Below, one piece after another: positions 11,290 through 19,931 of a stretch of 24,011 bases of DNA. The stretch's first letter is position 1. Each line of letters begins with the position of its first letter. The translations under genes and the position numbers were made by a program. The DNA is taken from positions 1 through 24,011 of the forward strand of contig LSSN01003443.1 in the NCBI GenBank assembly GCA_001970855.1, read 5' to 3'. Below the pieces are notes generated by a model. It searched no databases and had not been told where the DNA came from. It was given only the letters and a program-made list of their open reading frames with translations. The DNA is from Smittium culicis (Eukaryota; Kickxellomycota; Harpellomycetes; Harpellales; Legeriomycetaceae).

Positions 11290-11536
11290 GGTCTACCGGC
11301 TGTGTACCTAAAGCGAAATTTAACCAATATTTAAACATAAAAAGCTTCCTGGGAATTGCTATAAGTAGGCAAGATAACCGATATACAAGCATAGTATGGA
11401 ATTATGCTTCAATAAACAAAATCGAATTTGTTGAGATAATTGAGCTTCTATTCGGTGTCTTGTCTAACAGGTTTAGTAATAAATATGATCCTACCCAAAA
11501 ATGGAAATGATCGACCTTACTTTTTGCAATAAGCTG
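11290..11536 (-). repeat. Decayed repeat copy R1 (partner at 15327-15580)
   Basis: Three blocks align with R2 in the same order and at nearly equal spacing (247 versus 253 bp). The blocks are TCTA-C-GCTG-GTAC-TAAAG at 11292, AAAAT-AA-T-GTTGAGAT-A-TGAGCT at 11418, and CAATAAGC-G at 11527. Most differences are C/T or G/A. Read on the minus strand, the two copies give similar broken peptides: AYC, then R-S-P-F, then L-LN-F-FV and IP/LP. Both carry a TAG stop in the same alignment column. This is a protein-coding relic, probably of a mobile element, of unknown family. Confidence 0.5.
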
Positions 11537-13124
11537 TTTAGTATAGATTTATATCGAATTCTAAAGCTGAATTTGTGAAAAGAGTTTTTCAATGTACAGA
11601 AATAATCGAACTTACTATTTATAGATCGTCCTATTCTCGCATCGCTGTACTCCTGTATTTATTGTCAAACTATGGGTTTTTATTCATATAATTAAATACT
11701 ATACTTTCAAAACTGATTTATTTTATAGCTAAATCTCAAATATTTTCTATTAGGTCACGAAAATAATGTACTTCTGTAAATTAATAATAATTTATTTAAA
11801 CATGAAATTCTTGTGAGTTGCAATACAAAATTTTCTTGAAAGTTCAATTTTCATAAGCGGATTCGATAAAATTATTGATACTATTAGATAACTCATTAGG
11901 CAGATTTTTCTAATAGGATTTAAAAGCTCAAGTAGGAATGATGGTTAGGATATTCAAAAGAAAAATTTATGTTTATTTAAATAACCTCTGATAAATTATA
12001 ATTCACATATACTAACATTATCCATTTATACCATTTAGGAGATTCTGAAAGTAATGAATACATTTTCTCAGATTAGTACTATTGAATAGCTGCAATTAAA
12101 TAAATAATAATACTTACTAAATGGAATATTAATTAATAATCTCTATACACCAAATTGAGCAAAAAATTTTCTTATTTGAATAATTTCAGTTTATTTAATT
12201 TTATGTGCTGTTATACTATCGCCTATAAGGTTTATCCTTCATCCAGAATATCTCGTATGAAATTTTGTTGAAGGAAGAATCTCGTTTTATTAAAATACGA
12301 GAAACTTTTTTGGTCAAATGATTAATAATTTCCTTTAATTATTAATCTATATCTAGATATACTTACATTTAATCGCAGCGTGAAATTGAAATTAAATGAG
12401 ATTATGCTCCAAGAAAAATCATGAACGCTCTAATTTGGAAACTAGTTTAAAATAAAATTTCGTTAATACTCTAACTAGTTTATAAAATATAAACTATGTG
12501 ACTTTTCTAGCAATAATAATTATCTAGAGGCACAAGTTATAGTGTTTATAACTGTTAGGTGTTTTAGCTCAATCTGCATTTAAAAATAAAATACTGGTAA
12601 ATAGCACAATGACTCAAAAAAAATTTTTAAGAGATTGAATAAGCAGCCTGCTGGTTATAAATTAAATAAATATGTAACTTAATTTCTTTACCTAAATTTA
12701 GCGGAATGGCACGGCATATTGTACTATTTTTAACACTACCAATTCATTGATGCTTGGGTTTTATATACCCTGTCACAAGCATCATATATAAGCTTTTTTT
12801 TTCAAACTCATATATTACCAGTAGTGTGGATAAGTGTAGATTTTCTTCCTATGCAACTTTTGGTTTTATCATATTATCAGTAAAGCTCATAGATGACAAA
12901 AAGTAATACTTTAACCAATTATTAATTTTTGGATTAGTAAAAAACTAAAAAAAAAGAGTGACTTATATTTCGAGAAATCTATAATTTATTGAATATATAA
13001 ATCATATAAAAATTTTAAAATAGAGGATAGTTGATCAAAAAAATACCACCACATTATCATAGATTATGTTCTTGCAAATTATAGATAATCATATCTAGAA
13101 ATTATACCTTATAATAATTAACTG

Positions 13125-13320
13125 ATGCCCAAGAATATTACAGTCATCACAGCAACTTGTCCAGCTTTTGCCTCGGATATACCCTGTTTCCACGACGCCA
13201 AAAAGGTAAATATTCTGGTGGTTGGTAATAAAATTATCGCCTGAGAATGAGTAAAAATTAAGGGGGGGTTATTTGGATCGACGCGATCAAATTATGATGC
13301 CCCCCTCACCTCTAGTAATC
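13125..13320. pseudogene. GC-richer fragment with open frames on both strands
   Basis: Between 13125 and 13203 the sequence is close to 45-50% G+C, unlike its surroundings. On the plus strand an ATG at 13125 opens 39 codons (MPKNITVITATCPAF, then SDIPCFHDAKK), with a GTAAAT donor-like site after the second lysine. On the minus strand two frames are also open over this interval, one reading KQGISEAKAGQVAVMTVIFL and stopping soon after. I cannot tell which, if any, was coding. A G7 run at about 13262-13268 and a C6 run at about 13302-13307 follow. It is probably a relic of a gene or mobile element. Confidence 0.3.
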
Positions 13321-14738
13321 CTATTCGTAAGGCGTTTTGATCTATTTTGAATATGCAGCGATTTAATTAAATGAGCATTTCGCAGTACACATATGTAATT
13401 TAATTAGCATGTTTTCAAAGAGTGATCTATGAGTATAATTTAAAATTATTACAGTTCCTTTGTATAATAAAGAGCTACGTTATTATTCAAAAAACAACAT
13501 TTTATTTCATACAAAAACCACCTTCAAAAAAATCAAAAATTTTCCTTTTGGAAATATTGATATTATACCAATCAGAGAAATATCGACCTTAATATTTCTC
13601 ACAGATCTTATAAATATTTTCAAGGCACATTTTCAAAATATTGTTTATTATTAGGATAAATTATATATTGACGTAGTTACAAGCTCGCACACCTGTTAAT
13701 TATGAAGGATATATCACGTAATCAATAGAAGAGTGAAATTGATACTTAGACCCTTAAATGAATAAATACATTGTGCATTTTATAATAAATTCACTTTATA
13801 AAATTAATTTAATTGTAATATACTACCTAAAATATTTTGATCAAAAAAGTCCCTCGCCACGATTTGTACTGGTAAGATAATAACAGAATGAGTTTTAGTC
13901 AAAAAATATTTTTTAGAATTTTCATAATCCGAAAATGTAAGTAACTTTTACTCGATAACTATAAAGCTAAAAATATCCTAAATAAAACATAACAGTCAAG
14001 TAACCTTGCTCATAACTTTTGCTAGCCTAAAAAAATTTCGAATTAAAAACAAATTTATAAATCTCGATATTAAAAAGTTAATCATAAGCAGATATAAATA
14101 CTGGGAATAATAGAATTTTTATTTCGTAAGGTACAAACAGGGTATTAATTAATCACGAGTTTTTAAATATAAATTAATTCATGTGCTCTTGTAATTTAAA
14201 TATTAGATTTTATTTTCAACAAAACTGCCATTAAATCTTTTCAGTATCTGTTAAGATGCATAGGTACTAAAATATAATAATTTCACATCTAATCACATGC
14301 TATAATAAAAACTTTAAAACAGAGATAATAAGTTCATTTCATAGACTAAATTTATCTCCAAATGCTATCTTATCAAGTTTAACCCTTCAAATTCAGACTT
14401 TTTCAATTTTCAAATGGATAAAGTATGTATTTTAATTATCAAATGTATATTTAATGCACTCCAAGACTTGTAGGGTTAATTAAAAAAATTTTACATCACC
14501 ATAACTATTTTCAACCTCAGTAACTATATACCAGAGCTGGGGTTTTTTATTCTTGAGTGAGTTTTAAATGAATAAACTAATTAATAAATACTGACTTTAA
14601 TCAGAAATCCGAGTAGTTATAGATAAACCCCGTAAAAAAAAAAAGAAAGGCTGAAAAAATAAAAGATTATGAATAATAAACTCTGAGATATAAAAACTAA
14701 TAAAAAATTATAAATAGTAAATAAAAATCATAAAAAGT

Positions 14739-14744
14739 AAAAAA
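14739..14744 (-). terminator. RNA polymerase III terminator of tRNA-Arg
   Basis: Six A's on the plus strand give T6 on the transcribed minus strand, about 6 nt past the tRNA 3' end. A second T5 follows at 14732-14736. This is a standard eukaryotic Pol III stop signal. Confidence 0.8.
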
Positions 14745-14750
14745 TATCTA

Positions 14751-14823
14751 ACCTAGCGCGAGGGTCGAACTCGCAACCTTCTGATTAGAAGTCAGATGCG
14801 CTATCCAATTGCGCCAGCCAGGC
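14751..14823 (-). tRNA. tRNA-Arg (anticodon TCT)
   Basis: The minus strand folds into a complete cloverleaf. The acceptor is GCCTGGC with GCTAGGT, where the first pair is G-U as also in yeast tRNA-Arg(UCU). TG follows at positions 8-9. The D arm is GCGC / loop AATTGGATA / GCGC. The anticodon arm is TCTGA / loop CTTCTAA / TCAGA. The variable loop has 5 nt. The T arm is GCGAG / TTCGACC / CTCGC. The anticodon is TCT, which reads AGA. There is no intron, CCA is not encoded (usual for eukaryotes), and a T-run terminator follows. It lies at the right edge of the large AT-rich tract, where it could also act as a chromatin boundary. Confidence 0.95.
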
Positions 14824-15842
14824 CTATGAATTGAATTAATCGACGCAGATTACATAATCGCGTATATTTCCACTAATTGTTTGTCTAATAGCTCTGCGTA
14901 TTTCTATCGCTCAAATAATAAGAGCTATTTATTCGCCAATAGATACCAGCTATATTATTTACAACAATTTATTTTTAGCTCCGTGTTTATTTTTTCGCTT
15001 GATAGATTTATTTATTATTAATCCTTTCCCGCGGTAGACAGTTTTTGAACAACAAAATATAGCGAATTGTGTTCATTTAAAATACATTAATTCTGAGGCT
15101 ATAAGTACCATTGTTTTACCTGTAAAATAGCAGCATATAGTAAATTTTACTGCTGGTCATAAACGAATCAATAAATTGATTTTTTCAATGAGTGTTGAGC
15201 GGGGAAGGGTTTATCGCGGAATATTTTTGCTAAGATATCAGTAATAGAAAGTACGCGGGTAATGTAAACTAACTATGAAAAAAATAGTATAGTTTATGCA
15301 AAGGCATCAAAAAACATATTATAGTGCTTGTCTATCAGCTGCGTACATAAAGTAAAATGAGATATATCTACCAACCATCATAATGAGCTCAGACACAGCT
15401 CGAATTAGAATGTACGACTTGAAGTTGCAATCTGCCATGGTAATAAGCTCACGTCAACAAAATTAAACTCGTTGAGATCAGTGAGCTCCTAGTCATAGTA
15501 TACACCAAACAGATCTAATAAAAAAATAGGCTCCTTCCGAAACTTGGGTATGGACGTCCTGACTCTCAAACAATAAGCCGCCCCAATCGACTGAGAAGCG
15601 TATTGCATGTTGAACGCTGGATTTTCAAGCTCGTTTGGTTTTACTTCATATCAAAATCAAGTGCCAAGTAAACTTCTTTATCCTAGGTTTAATCATTTTA
15701 TATTACATTTAACCTATCTTGACGGTTTATCTATAATTGAATTTTTATACTGAGGCAGTTGATATAATTTAATTTATTTAGTTATGTTTATTGCATAAAT
15801 ATAGCTTTATAAAGATATGAGAGGATGTTAAAAAGCGAATGA
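14824..15842. other. Intergenic region with a decayed repeat
   Basis: No intact gene. The stretch near the tRNA is AT-rich with a TAGCTCT/AGAGCTA inverted pair near 14889-14928. The middle contains the less AT-rich decayed repeat R2, described separately. The rest is AT-rich without a recognisable signal. Confidence 0.5.
15327..15640 (-). pseudogene. Decayed coding relic R2, repeat partner of R1
   Basis: The minus strand from about 15640 reads as protein-like sequence with a few in-frame stops. Stretches include NELENPAFNMQYASQSIGAA, PKFRKEPIFLLDLFG, then a TAG, then ELTDLNEFNFVDVSLLPWQI and further stops. The aligned core 15327-15580 matches R1 (11290-11536) at both DNA and peptide level, and this copy is the GC-richer and better preserved one. 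Three of the four stops could come from single C-to-T or G-to-A changes. I do not recognise the protein family. A dead mobile element or dead duplicated gene are both possible. Confidence 0.5.
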
Positions 15843-16028
15843 ATGGTTATATACTCGTCGTATATTTTAAATCTGTTATTGTCTATAGCATATTTGGCAT
15901 TTAAGTTTAAATTAATTGAAGGTGCTTTTAAAGATGTAAAATTATTATTGGGCGCTGCTCTTTTACATTTTTTATATCGAATTTCGTTAAGCTTTCTTGC
16001 ATATAGATTCTCATTGTTGATTGGATAA
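15843..16028 (+). CDS. Doubtful hydrophobic 61-codon frame
   Basis: The frame starts MVIYSSYILNLLLSIAYLAF and contains two hydrophobic stretches (residues about 5-20 and 34-60) around a short charged segment. It ends only 17 bp from the converging stop of the 182-residue gene. No splice partners, homology or upstream signals support it. A/T-rich codons yield hydrophobic residues by default, so this may be chance or another relic next to R2. Confidence 0.15.
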   Translation: MVIYSSYILNLLLSIAYLAFKFKLIEGAFKDVKLLLGAALLHFLYRISLSFLAYRFSLLIG

Positions 16029-16044
16029 GGCGAGGAAATTTAGT

Positions 16045-16593
16045 TTATAATTTTTTATCAGAGTGAAGAAAGGGAGATGTATTTATTTGGAGAGAGTTCA
16101 GTCTAATTAAGTCGTAAATTGTATCTGGATGTGTATAGTCATTTCCACCAGCGTGATAGCTGCTGTTGCTAGCTGAGCTCAAATGTGTATAGGTAGTTAG
16201 TAAGTATTCGCGGGCGTTTTCACTAACAAACGGGTTAGTCACCAGCGAATTCACAAACTCGTCTTCAAACTTTATGTTTAAACTATTTTCAGCAAAGTCT
16301 TCTAAATAGCTTATTGTATTTTTGCTACCAGCTACATCGTTACGATAGGCGTAACTTTCGTAGTCTATTTTGTTATCGGAAACAGATCCGCACTTTCGCA
16401 ATTTTTTTGTAGCTGCTTTGGCTACCATCAACTTTTCATCGGCATCAAGTGTTAGGAGCATGTAATCTACATGCTTGCAGTAATCTAAAGCAGGCTTGAC
16501 ATGTTCTTGTCCAAGGTACTTTGAGGCTACAGGAGTCCTCGCCTCCTTAATCGCAACGATAAGAAACGCTACTTGAGAGCTCAATGAACTCAT
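16045..16593 (-). CDS. Unrecognised 182-residue protein
   Basis: I do not recognise this protein. It is a single open exon, MSSLSSQ...HSDKKL, with mixed codon use and about 40% G+C, well above the neighbouring intergenic DNA. Residues about 1-75 are probably helical with many Lys/Ala (KEARTPVASKYLGQEHVKP, KLMVAKAATKKLRK). Residues 76-130 are acidic and rich in Asn/Ser/Tyr. The C-terminal 45 residues are Ser/Thr/His-rich (SSASNSSYHAGGN). There is no clear transmembrane segment; VAFLIVAI near the N-terminus is too short. The start at 16593 is the first ATG of the frame. A CCAAT box lies 134-138 bp upstream, reading ATTGG in the direction of transcription as at other genes here. It diverges from the FKBP gene across 392 bp. 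A missed upstream exon cannot be excluded. Confidence 0.65.
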   Translation of the reverse strand: MSSLSSQVAFLIVAIKEARTPVASKYLGQEHVKPALDYCKHVDYMLLTLDADEKLMVAKAATKKLRKCGSVSDNKIDYESYAYRNDVAGSKNTISYLEDFAENSLNIKFEDEFVNSLVTNPFVSENAREYLLTTYTHLSSASNSSYHAGGNDYTHPDTIYDLIRLNSLQINTSPFLHSDKKL

Positions 16594-16985
16594 GAGGAGT
16601 CGTATATTAATAAAGAATGTGGAGATAGATGGAGCTATTAACGCGCCTACTTTTAGGCTGTTTCTCTTTTCGAGTGGTCAGATTTCCAAAAAAGAAAACA
16701 AAAAGTAAAGCGTAAATCTGATCTGGCCAATAATAAATTTTACAAAGCAGTGCACTTTTCTTGTATGATTCAAGAGATATTTTTTAAAGGTATAAATTAT
16801 GGAAAAAATTTTTTTTCCCTAAAAAAGAGAAAATAAAAAAATTTTTTTATTTAAAAAATTATACCTTTAACAGAAAAATTTATCAGTTCTGCTCTTAAAT
16901 ATTTCATATTTTTTGTTTGAGTATTCAACATAATCATTCCTTGTCCCAGGCCCGCTAATTTAAATATACATAGAAAGCTTCAATA
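16594..16985. promoter_or_regulatory. Divergent promoter of the 182-aa gene and the FKBP gene
   Basis: This is a 392-bp spacer between two oppositely directed start codons. It contains CCAAT at 16727-16731 (ATTGG towards the minus-strand gene), a long inverted repeat at 16784-16870 enclosing A/T homopolymers, and TATA-like GGTATAA words in both arms. No further gene is seen. Confidence 0.5.
16784..16870. repeat. Inverted repeat TTAAAGGTATAA in the divergent promoter
   Basis: The perfect 12-bp arms TTAAAGGTATAA (16784-16795) and TTATACCTTTAA (16859-16870) are separated by 63 bp of A and T runs that are themselves partly complementary. Imperfect pairing therefore could continue inward. It could be a regulatory site read in both directions, a hairpin, or a small miniature-element relic. 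Confidence 0.45.
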
Positions 16986-18275
16986 ATGAGCAATTACATT
17001 GGATTTTGGGGTATGCATTGGCTTGATAATATTATATTTATATTTTTAGATATTGATTCTTATACTAATTGAACTTTTCTAATATTTTTCATAATATAGG
17101 ATTAACAATCCAACCAGGAAAAACTTATACTCAGACCGTCGAGGCCTCTTTCAGAGTTTCTAATGCTGCCTTAGGCGCAGAGTCTAGCTCTCAGAGCAAA
17201 ACTTGCCTCATAGTTTCCGTTGATGACAAGAAATTCGTTTTGTGTAGTTTGATCCCCGAAAAGATTGAGCAAGCTAAAATCGATCTAGTTATCTCTGAAG
17301 GTGAACAAGTCACCTTCGAATCTACTGGCGAAAAGTAACTAACGTTTTCTTTTACCAGCCATAATTCTATATCTTCTGATACATAATTATTATTTTTTAA
17401 ACCGTATCTAACTTTTTTTTATTTATACTTAATTTTACAGTGAGATCCATCTAGTCGGAAATTATATTGATAACAGCCATTCTCACGATGATGATAGCGA
17501 TTATGACAGTGATGAAGAAGACTACGATTCAGATGAGCTCGAATCTATGCTTTCTAATGGAATGATTGATTCAGGCGAATATGATTCCGAAGACGATGTT
17601 GATTATGACATTGAGGAGCTCGACAGTGACGACGAAGCCGAGCCAGTGTACGGAAAAATCGAAGAAGTCGAAGTCGAAGTTGAAGAGGAAAAGTCAGTTG
17701 CACCATTAAGCAAGGCCCAAAAGAGAAAGCTTGCAGCTGAGGCTAAAGCCGCAGCTGCAGCCGAAGCTGAAGCTGTAGCCGAGACTAAGCAAGAAATAGC
17801 AGAGCCAGCCTCAAAAAAATCCAAGAAGAAGGCTAAAGCAGCTGAGCAAGCCAAGCCCGAAGAAAAGGTTAAGCCTAACAAGGCACAGGATAAGAAGAAG
17901 GAGGTCCAAGAAGAAAAGAAGAAGGAACAGAGCAATAAGCGCGTTCTTGACAACGGCCTTATAATTGAAGATAAAAAGATCGGTAGCGGCCAACCTGTCA
18001 AGAATGGAAACAAAGTCGGCATGTACTATATCGGTAAGCTTGCTAGCAACAACAGGCAGTTCGATGCATGTACCAAAGGAAAGCCATTTAACTTTACTTT
18101 AGGTAAAGGACAAGTCATTAAAGGCTGGGATCTTGGAATTGTTGGAATGAAGAAGGGCGGTGAGCGCAGACTTACTATTCCTGCAGCTTTGGCCTATGGA
18201 AAGAGAGGCGCACCTCCAGATATTCCAGGAAATGCTACCCTTATCTTCGACGTCCGCCTATCCGAATCGAGATAA
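16986..18275 (+). CDS. FPR4: Nuclear FKBP-type peptidyl-prolyl isomerase with nucleoplasmin-like N-terminus (3 exons)
   Basis: This is a histone-chaperone-type prolyl cis-trans isomerase, expected in the nucleus or nucleolus. Exons are 16986-17010, 17100-17334 and 17441-18275, giving 364 residues. Splicing of exon 1 (MSNYIGFWG) to exon 2 restores the [10 protein letters not shown] start seen in FKBP39/46 proteins, and exon 3 continues NEIHLVGNY. Residues 1-96 form the nucleoplasmin-like domain. Residues about 100-175 are Asp/Glu-rich, and about 175-255 are Lys/Ala/Glu-rich. The FKBP domain covers about 258-360. Equivalents of the FKBP12 pocket are visible: Tyr283, Phe294-Asp295, Phe303, Val312-Ile313, Trp316, Tyr339 and Phe356. 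Catalysis should therefore be intact; the loop His of FKBP12 is replaced by Ala (GAPPDI). Yeast has two paralogues, FPR3 and FPR4, and I cannot choose between them. The apparent start at 17069 lies inside intron 1 and is not the real start. Confidence 0.92.
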
Positions 18276-18797
18276 AAAAAAAAAACACTCAAAAAGCAAA
18301 AAAAAATTCACTTTTCAACCTTTAACTTTCTACCATATATATTGAAAATACTAATTTATATTTAAAACATTTTTTTTTGTAAAGCGAAAATAAAATAAAA
18401 AAAAATTAAAATAAATAGGGGAAATTTTACCGATATTTCCAGGAACTTTATATTTAATTTATAGAAAATCGAATTATACAGCAAACGATATTTTACAAAA
18501 CCGATAAAAATTATAAACATCAATAAAGGAAAATTTTTTTGAGGAGGTTTAGCAGCAGCAAGATAAAAGCAGAAATGCATAGCAAAACCGGACAAAGTGA
18601 AATATATAAGGTGTTGATAAGTATAATTTATTTTACAACTATTAAAGGATGAGTATTTAAAATAGATATTGGGTGAATTGCTACAAGTTAATTCTCGCCC
18701 AAGAGTGTGCCACATGTACACAAATAAAAGAGACGATAATAAAAATAGGGGGTGTGGATGATGGGAGGGGATAGGGGGTGGGCAGTGTTACTAGGTA
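18276..18797. other. Convergent 3' spacer between FKBP and FSH1 genes
   Basis: Both flanking genes end here. The left part is A-rich directly after the FKBP stop. The right part becomes G-rich on the plus strand from about 18748. A minus-strand frame of 119 codons (18362-18721; MYMWHTLGREL..., strongly hydrophobic towards its end) is open in the FSH1 transcription direction. I find no domain, partner exon or start context, and its Phe/Ile/Leu content is what T-rich DNA gives, so I do not call it a gene. Confidence 0.4.
18763..18782 (+). other. G-quadruplex-type motif beyond the FSH1 stop
   Basis: Four G-runs (3, 4, 5 and 3 G's) are separated by loops of 1, 3 and 1 nt, matching the canonical G3+N1-7 pattern. 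A further GGGGG lies at 18748-18752. It sits 15 bp beyond the FSH1 stop codon. The plus strand is the template for FSH1, so a folded structure could stall polymerase and aid 3' end formation. That role is inferred. Confidence 0.5.
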
Positions 18798-19717
18798 TTA
18801 AAGTTTGGACAAAAAGTCTTTATACTTGTTAGTGTATTCTCTGGTGCTGGGCAGGAAGTGACCGCCTTCGTGGACGATGAGTTGGGGCTGGTCGAAGAGA
18901 CGGTCGGCGAGATCGCGGCTCTGGTCGTTGGTGATGACGGTATCAGCGGTGCCGATTACGTGGAGGGAGCTGATAAGCTTGCTGAACCCGAAATTTTTCT
19001 TGTCGCCGTTGAGCAGCTTGTAGCAAATTTTGCGGCCGGGGGCGAACCCGCTGAACATGATGGCGAAGTGGATATTGGCGGGGTAGTTGGGGTTATTGTC
19101 GAGGTTGAGGGACTGGATGGTGGGGACGACGCTAGCGACCAAGTCGCGGAAATTGGCGTCGAACTGGGCCTCCTTGTCGCTCAATTCAGCAGTGGCGGTG
19201 GTAGTGGCATGCGGCTGGGCAATGCTGGTTTTGTGGTGGAGGAGGGCGAGGATGAGGGGGACCATTCCGGCGCCCTGGGAGAAACCAAGCAGCCCGTCGA
19301 AAGGACCGTGCGCGGCCATGAACTCGTAGACTTTTATCAGCGACTGTTTCAGCTCGTCGGAAGGTTTGGGCGTGGTCATGTTCCACCACGCGAGAGGTTT
19401 GCCTTCGCCCTCCCTCATGATCTGGTCGGGCCGTGGCATGGTTGCAACGAACGGAGCGTCCATATAAACTAACAACAAGCAAATGGAGAAGGAGCGGGGG
19501 GGGGGGGAGGGGATGTTATGGGGGGGGGGCAATAATAATAATAATAAATAAGTTATGGGTTAAGACGGCTAGCGTAAAAAAAAAATTTATTTTTACCAAA
19601 TTCTATTTCGTTTTTCAGTGCTTTACGGATTGCGCCCATACTGTTGCGGAAGCGGGCGGCATTTTGGGAATATCCGTGGAGGCAGAGAACTCTTTTTAGC
19701 ACTGATGGGCGGCTCAT
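18798..19717 (-). CDS. FSH1: FSH1/OVCA2-family serine hydrolase (2 exons)
   Basis: This is an alpha/beta hydrolase of the fungal FSH1 family (human OVCA2 relative), a presumed serine esterase. Exon 1 is 19597-19717 and exon 2 is 18798-19468, joined across a 128-nt intron at a split Val codon (EIEF-V-YMDAP), giving 263 residues. That is close to the roughly 240 of yeast Fsh1. Visible features are the N-terminal strand and oxyanion motif LCLHGYSQNAARF (residues 11-23), the nucleophile elbow GFSQGAG with Ser104, the acid in GTADTVI (Asp216), and His244 in HEGGHFLPS. The triad is complete. A longer start at 19759 is in frame, but its 14 extra residues look like leader; the start at 19717 gives the usual N-terminus. 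G+C is far above the neighbouring genes (58% in the line at 19141 against 35% in a sample line of the FKBP gene), with GC-ending codons throughout. Transfer from another genome or strong codon selection could explain this. Confidence 0.92.
19469..19596 (-). other. Low-complexity intron of FSH1
   Basis: The intron runs from GTAAAA to TTGTTAG on the minus strand. It contains a T10 tract, a CTTAAC branch-like word, an (ATT)n run, and two poly-C tracts of 10 and 12 before the acceptor (plus-strand G runs 19520-19529 and 19496-19507). C tracts replace the usual T tract. Such homopolymers are prone to length change and to sequencing error, but they lie outside the coding sequence. Confidence 0.6.
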
Positions 19718-19931
19718 TTGTAGTATTGAGTTTGGGCGAGAAAACAGAAAAAAAAACAATATAAAACTAAATACTAAAAAAAGGGAGACTTGGATGAATA
19801 AGAAGTGTAATATTTAGTAATAGCAGCTTAAAGCACACTTTTATTTATCCCTCTGTTGATAGCGCTCGCACTAATTTGATTAATAAGCATATTTTTATTT
19901 ATTTACAATAGTAGTGTTTTTCCCGCAGGCT

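Larger units (their letters stand above)
11101..14738. other. AT-rich, gene-free right flank of the AT tract
   Basis: Composition rises slightly again (about 28% G+C in the line at 12241). The stretch holds the decayed repeat copy R1 (11290-11536) and a GC-rich fragment at 13125-13320. The 64-codon frame at 13460-13654 is Ile/Lys/Phe-rich and I judge it chance. Otherwise I see nothing gene-like before the tRNA. Confidence 0.55.

Noticed and set aside
13460..13654. 64-codon plus-strand frame preceded by an ATTACAG acceptor-like site
   Set aside because: Tempting as a second exon after the 13125 fragment, but the reading phase does not join and the residue content is that of AT-rich noise.
18858..19472. 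204-codon plus-strand frame antisense to FSH1
   Set aside because: It is long because the FSH1 exon is GC-rich and stop-poor on the other strand. The minus strand has the catalytic triad motifs and correct splice sites.
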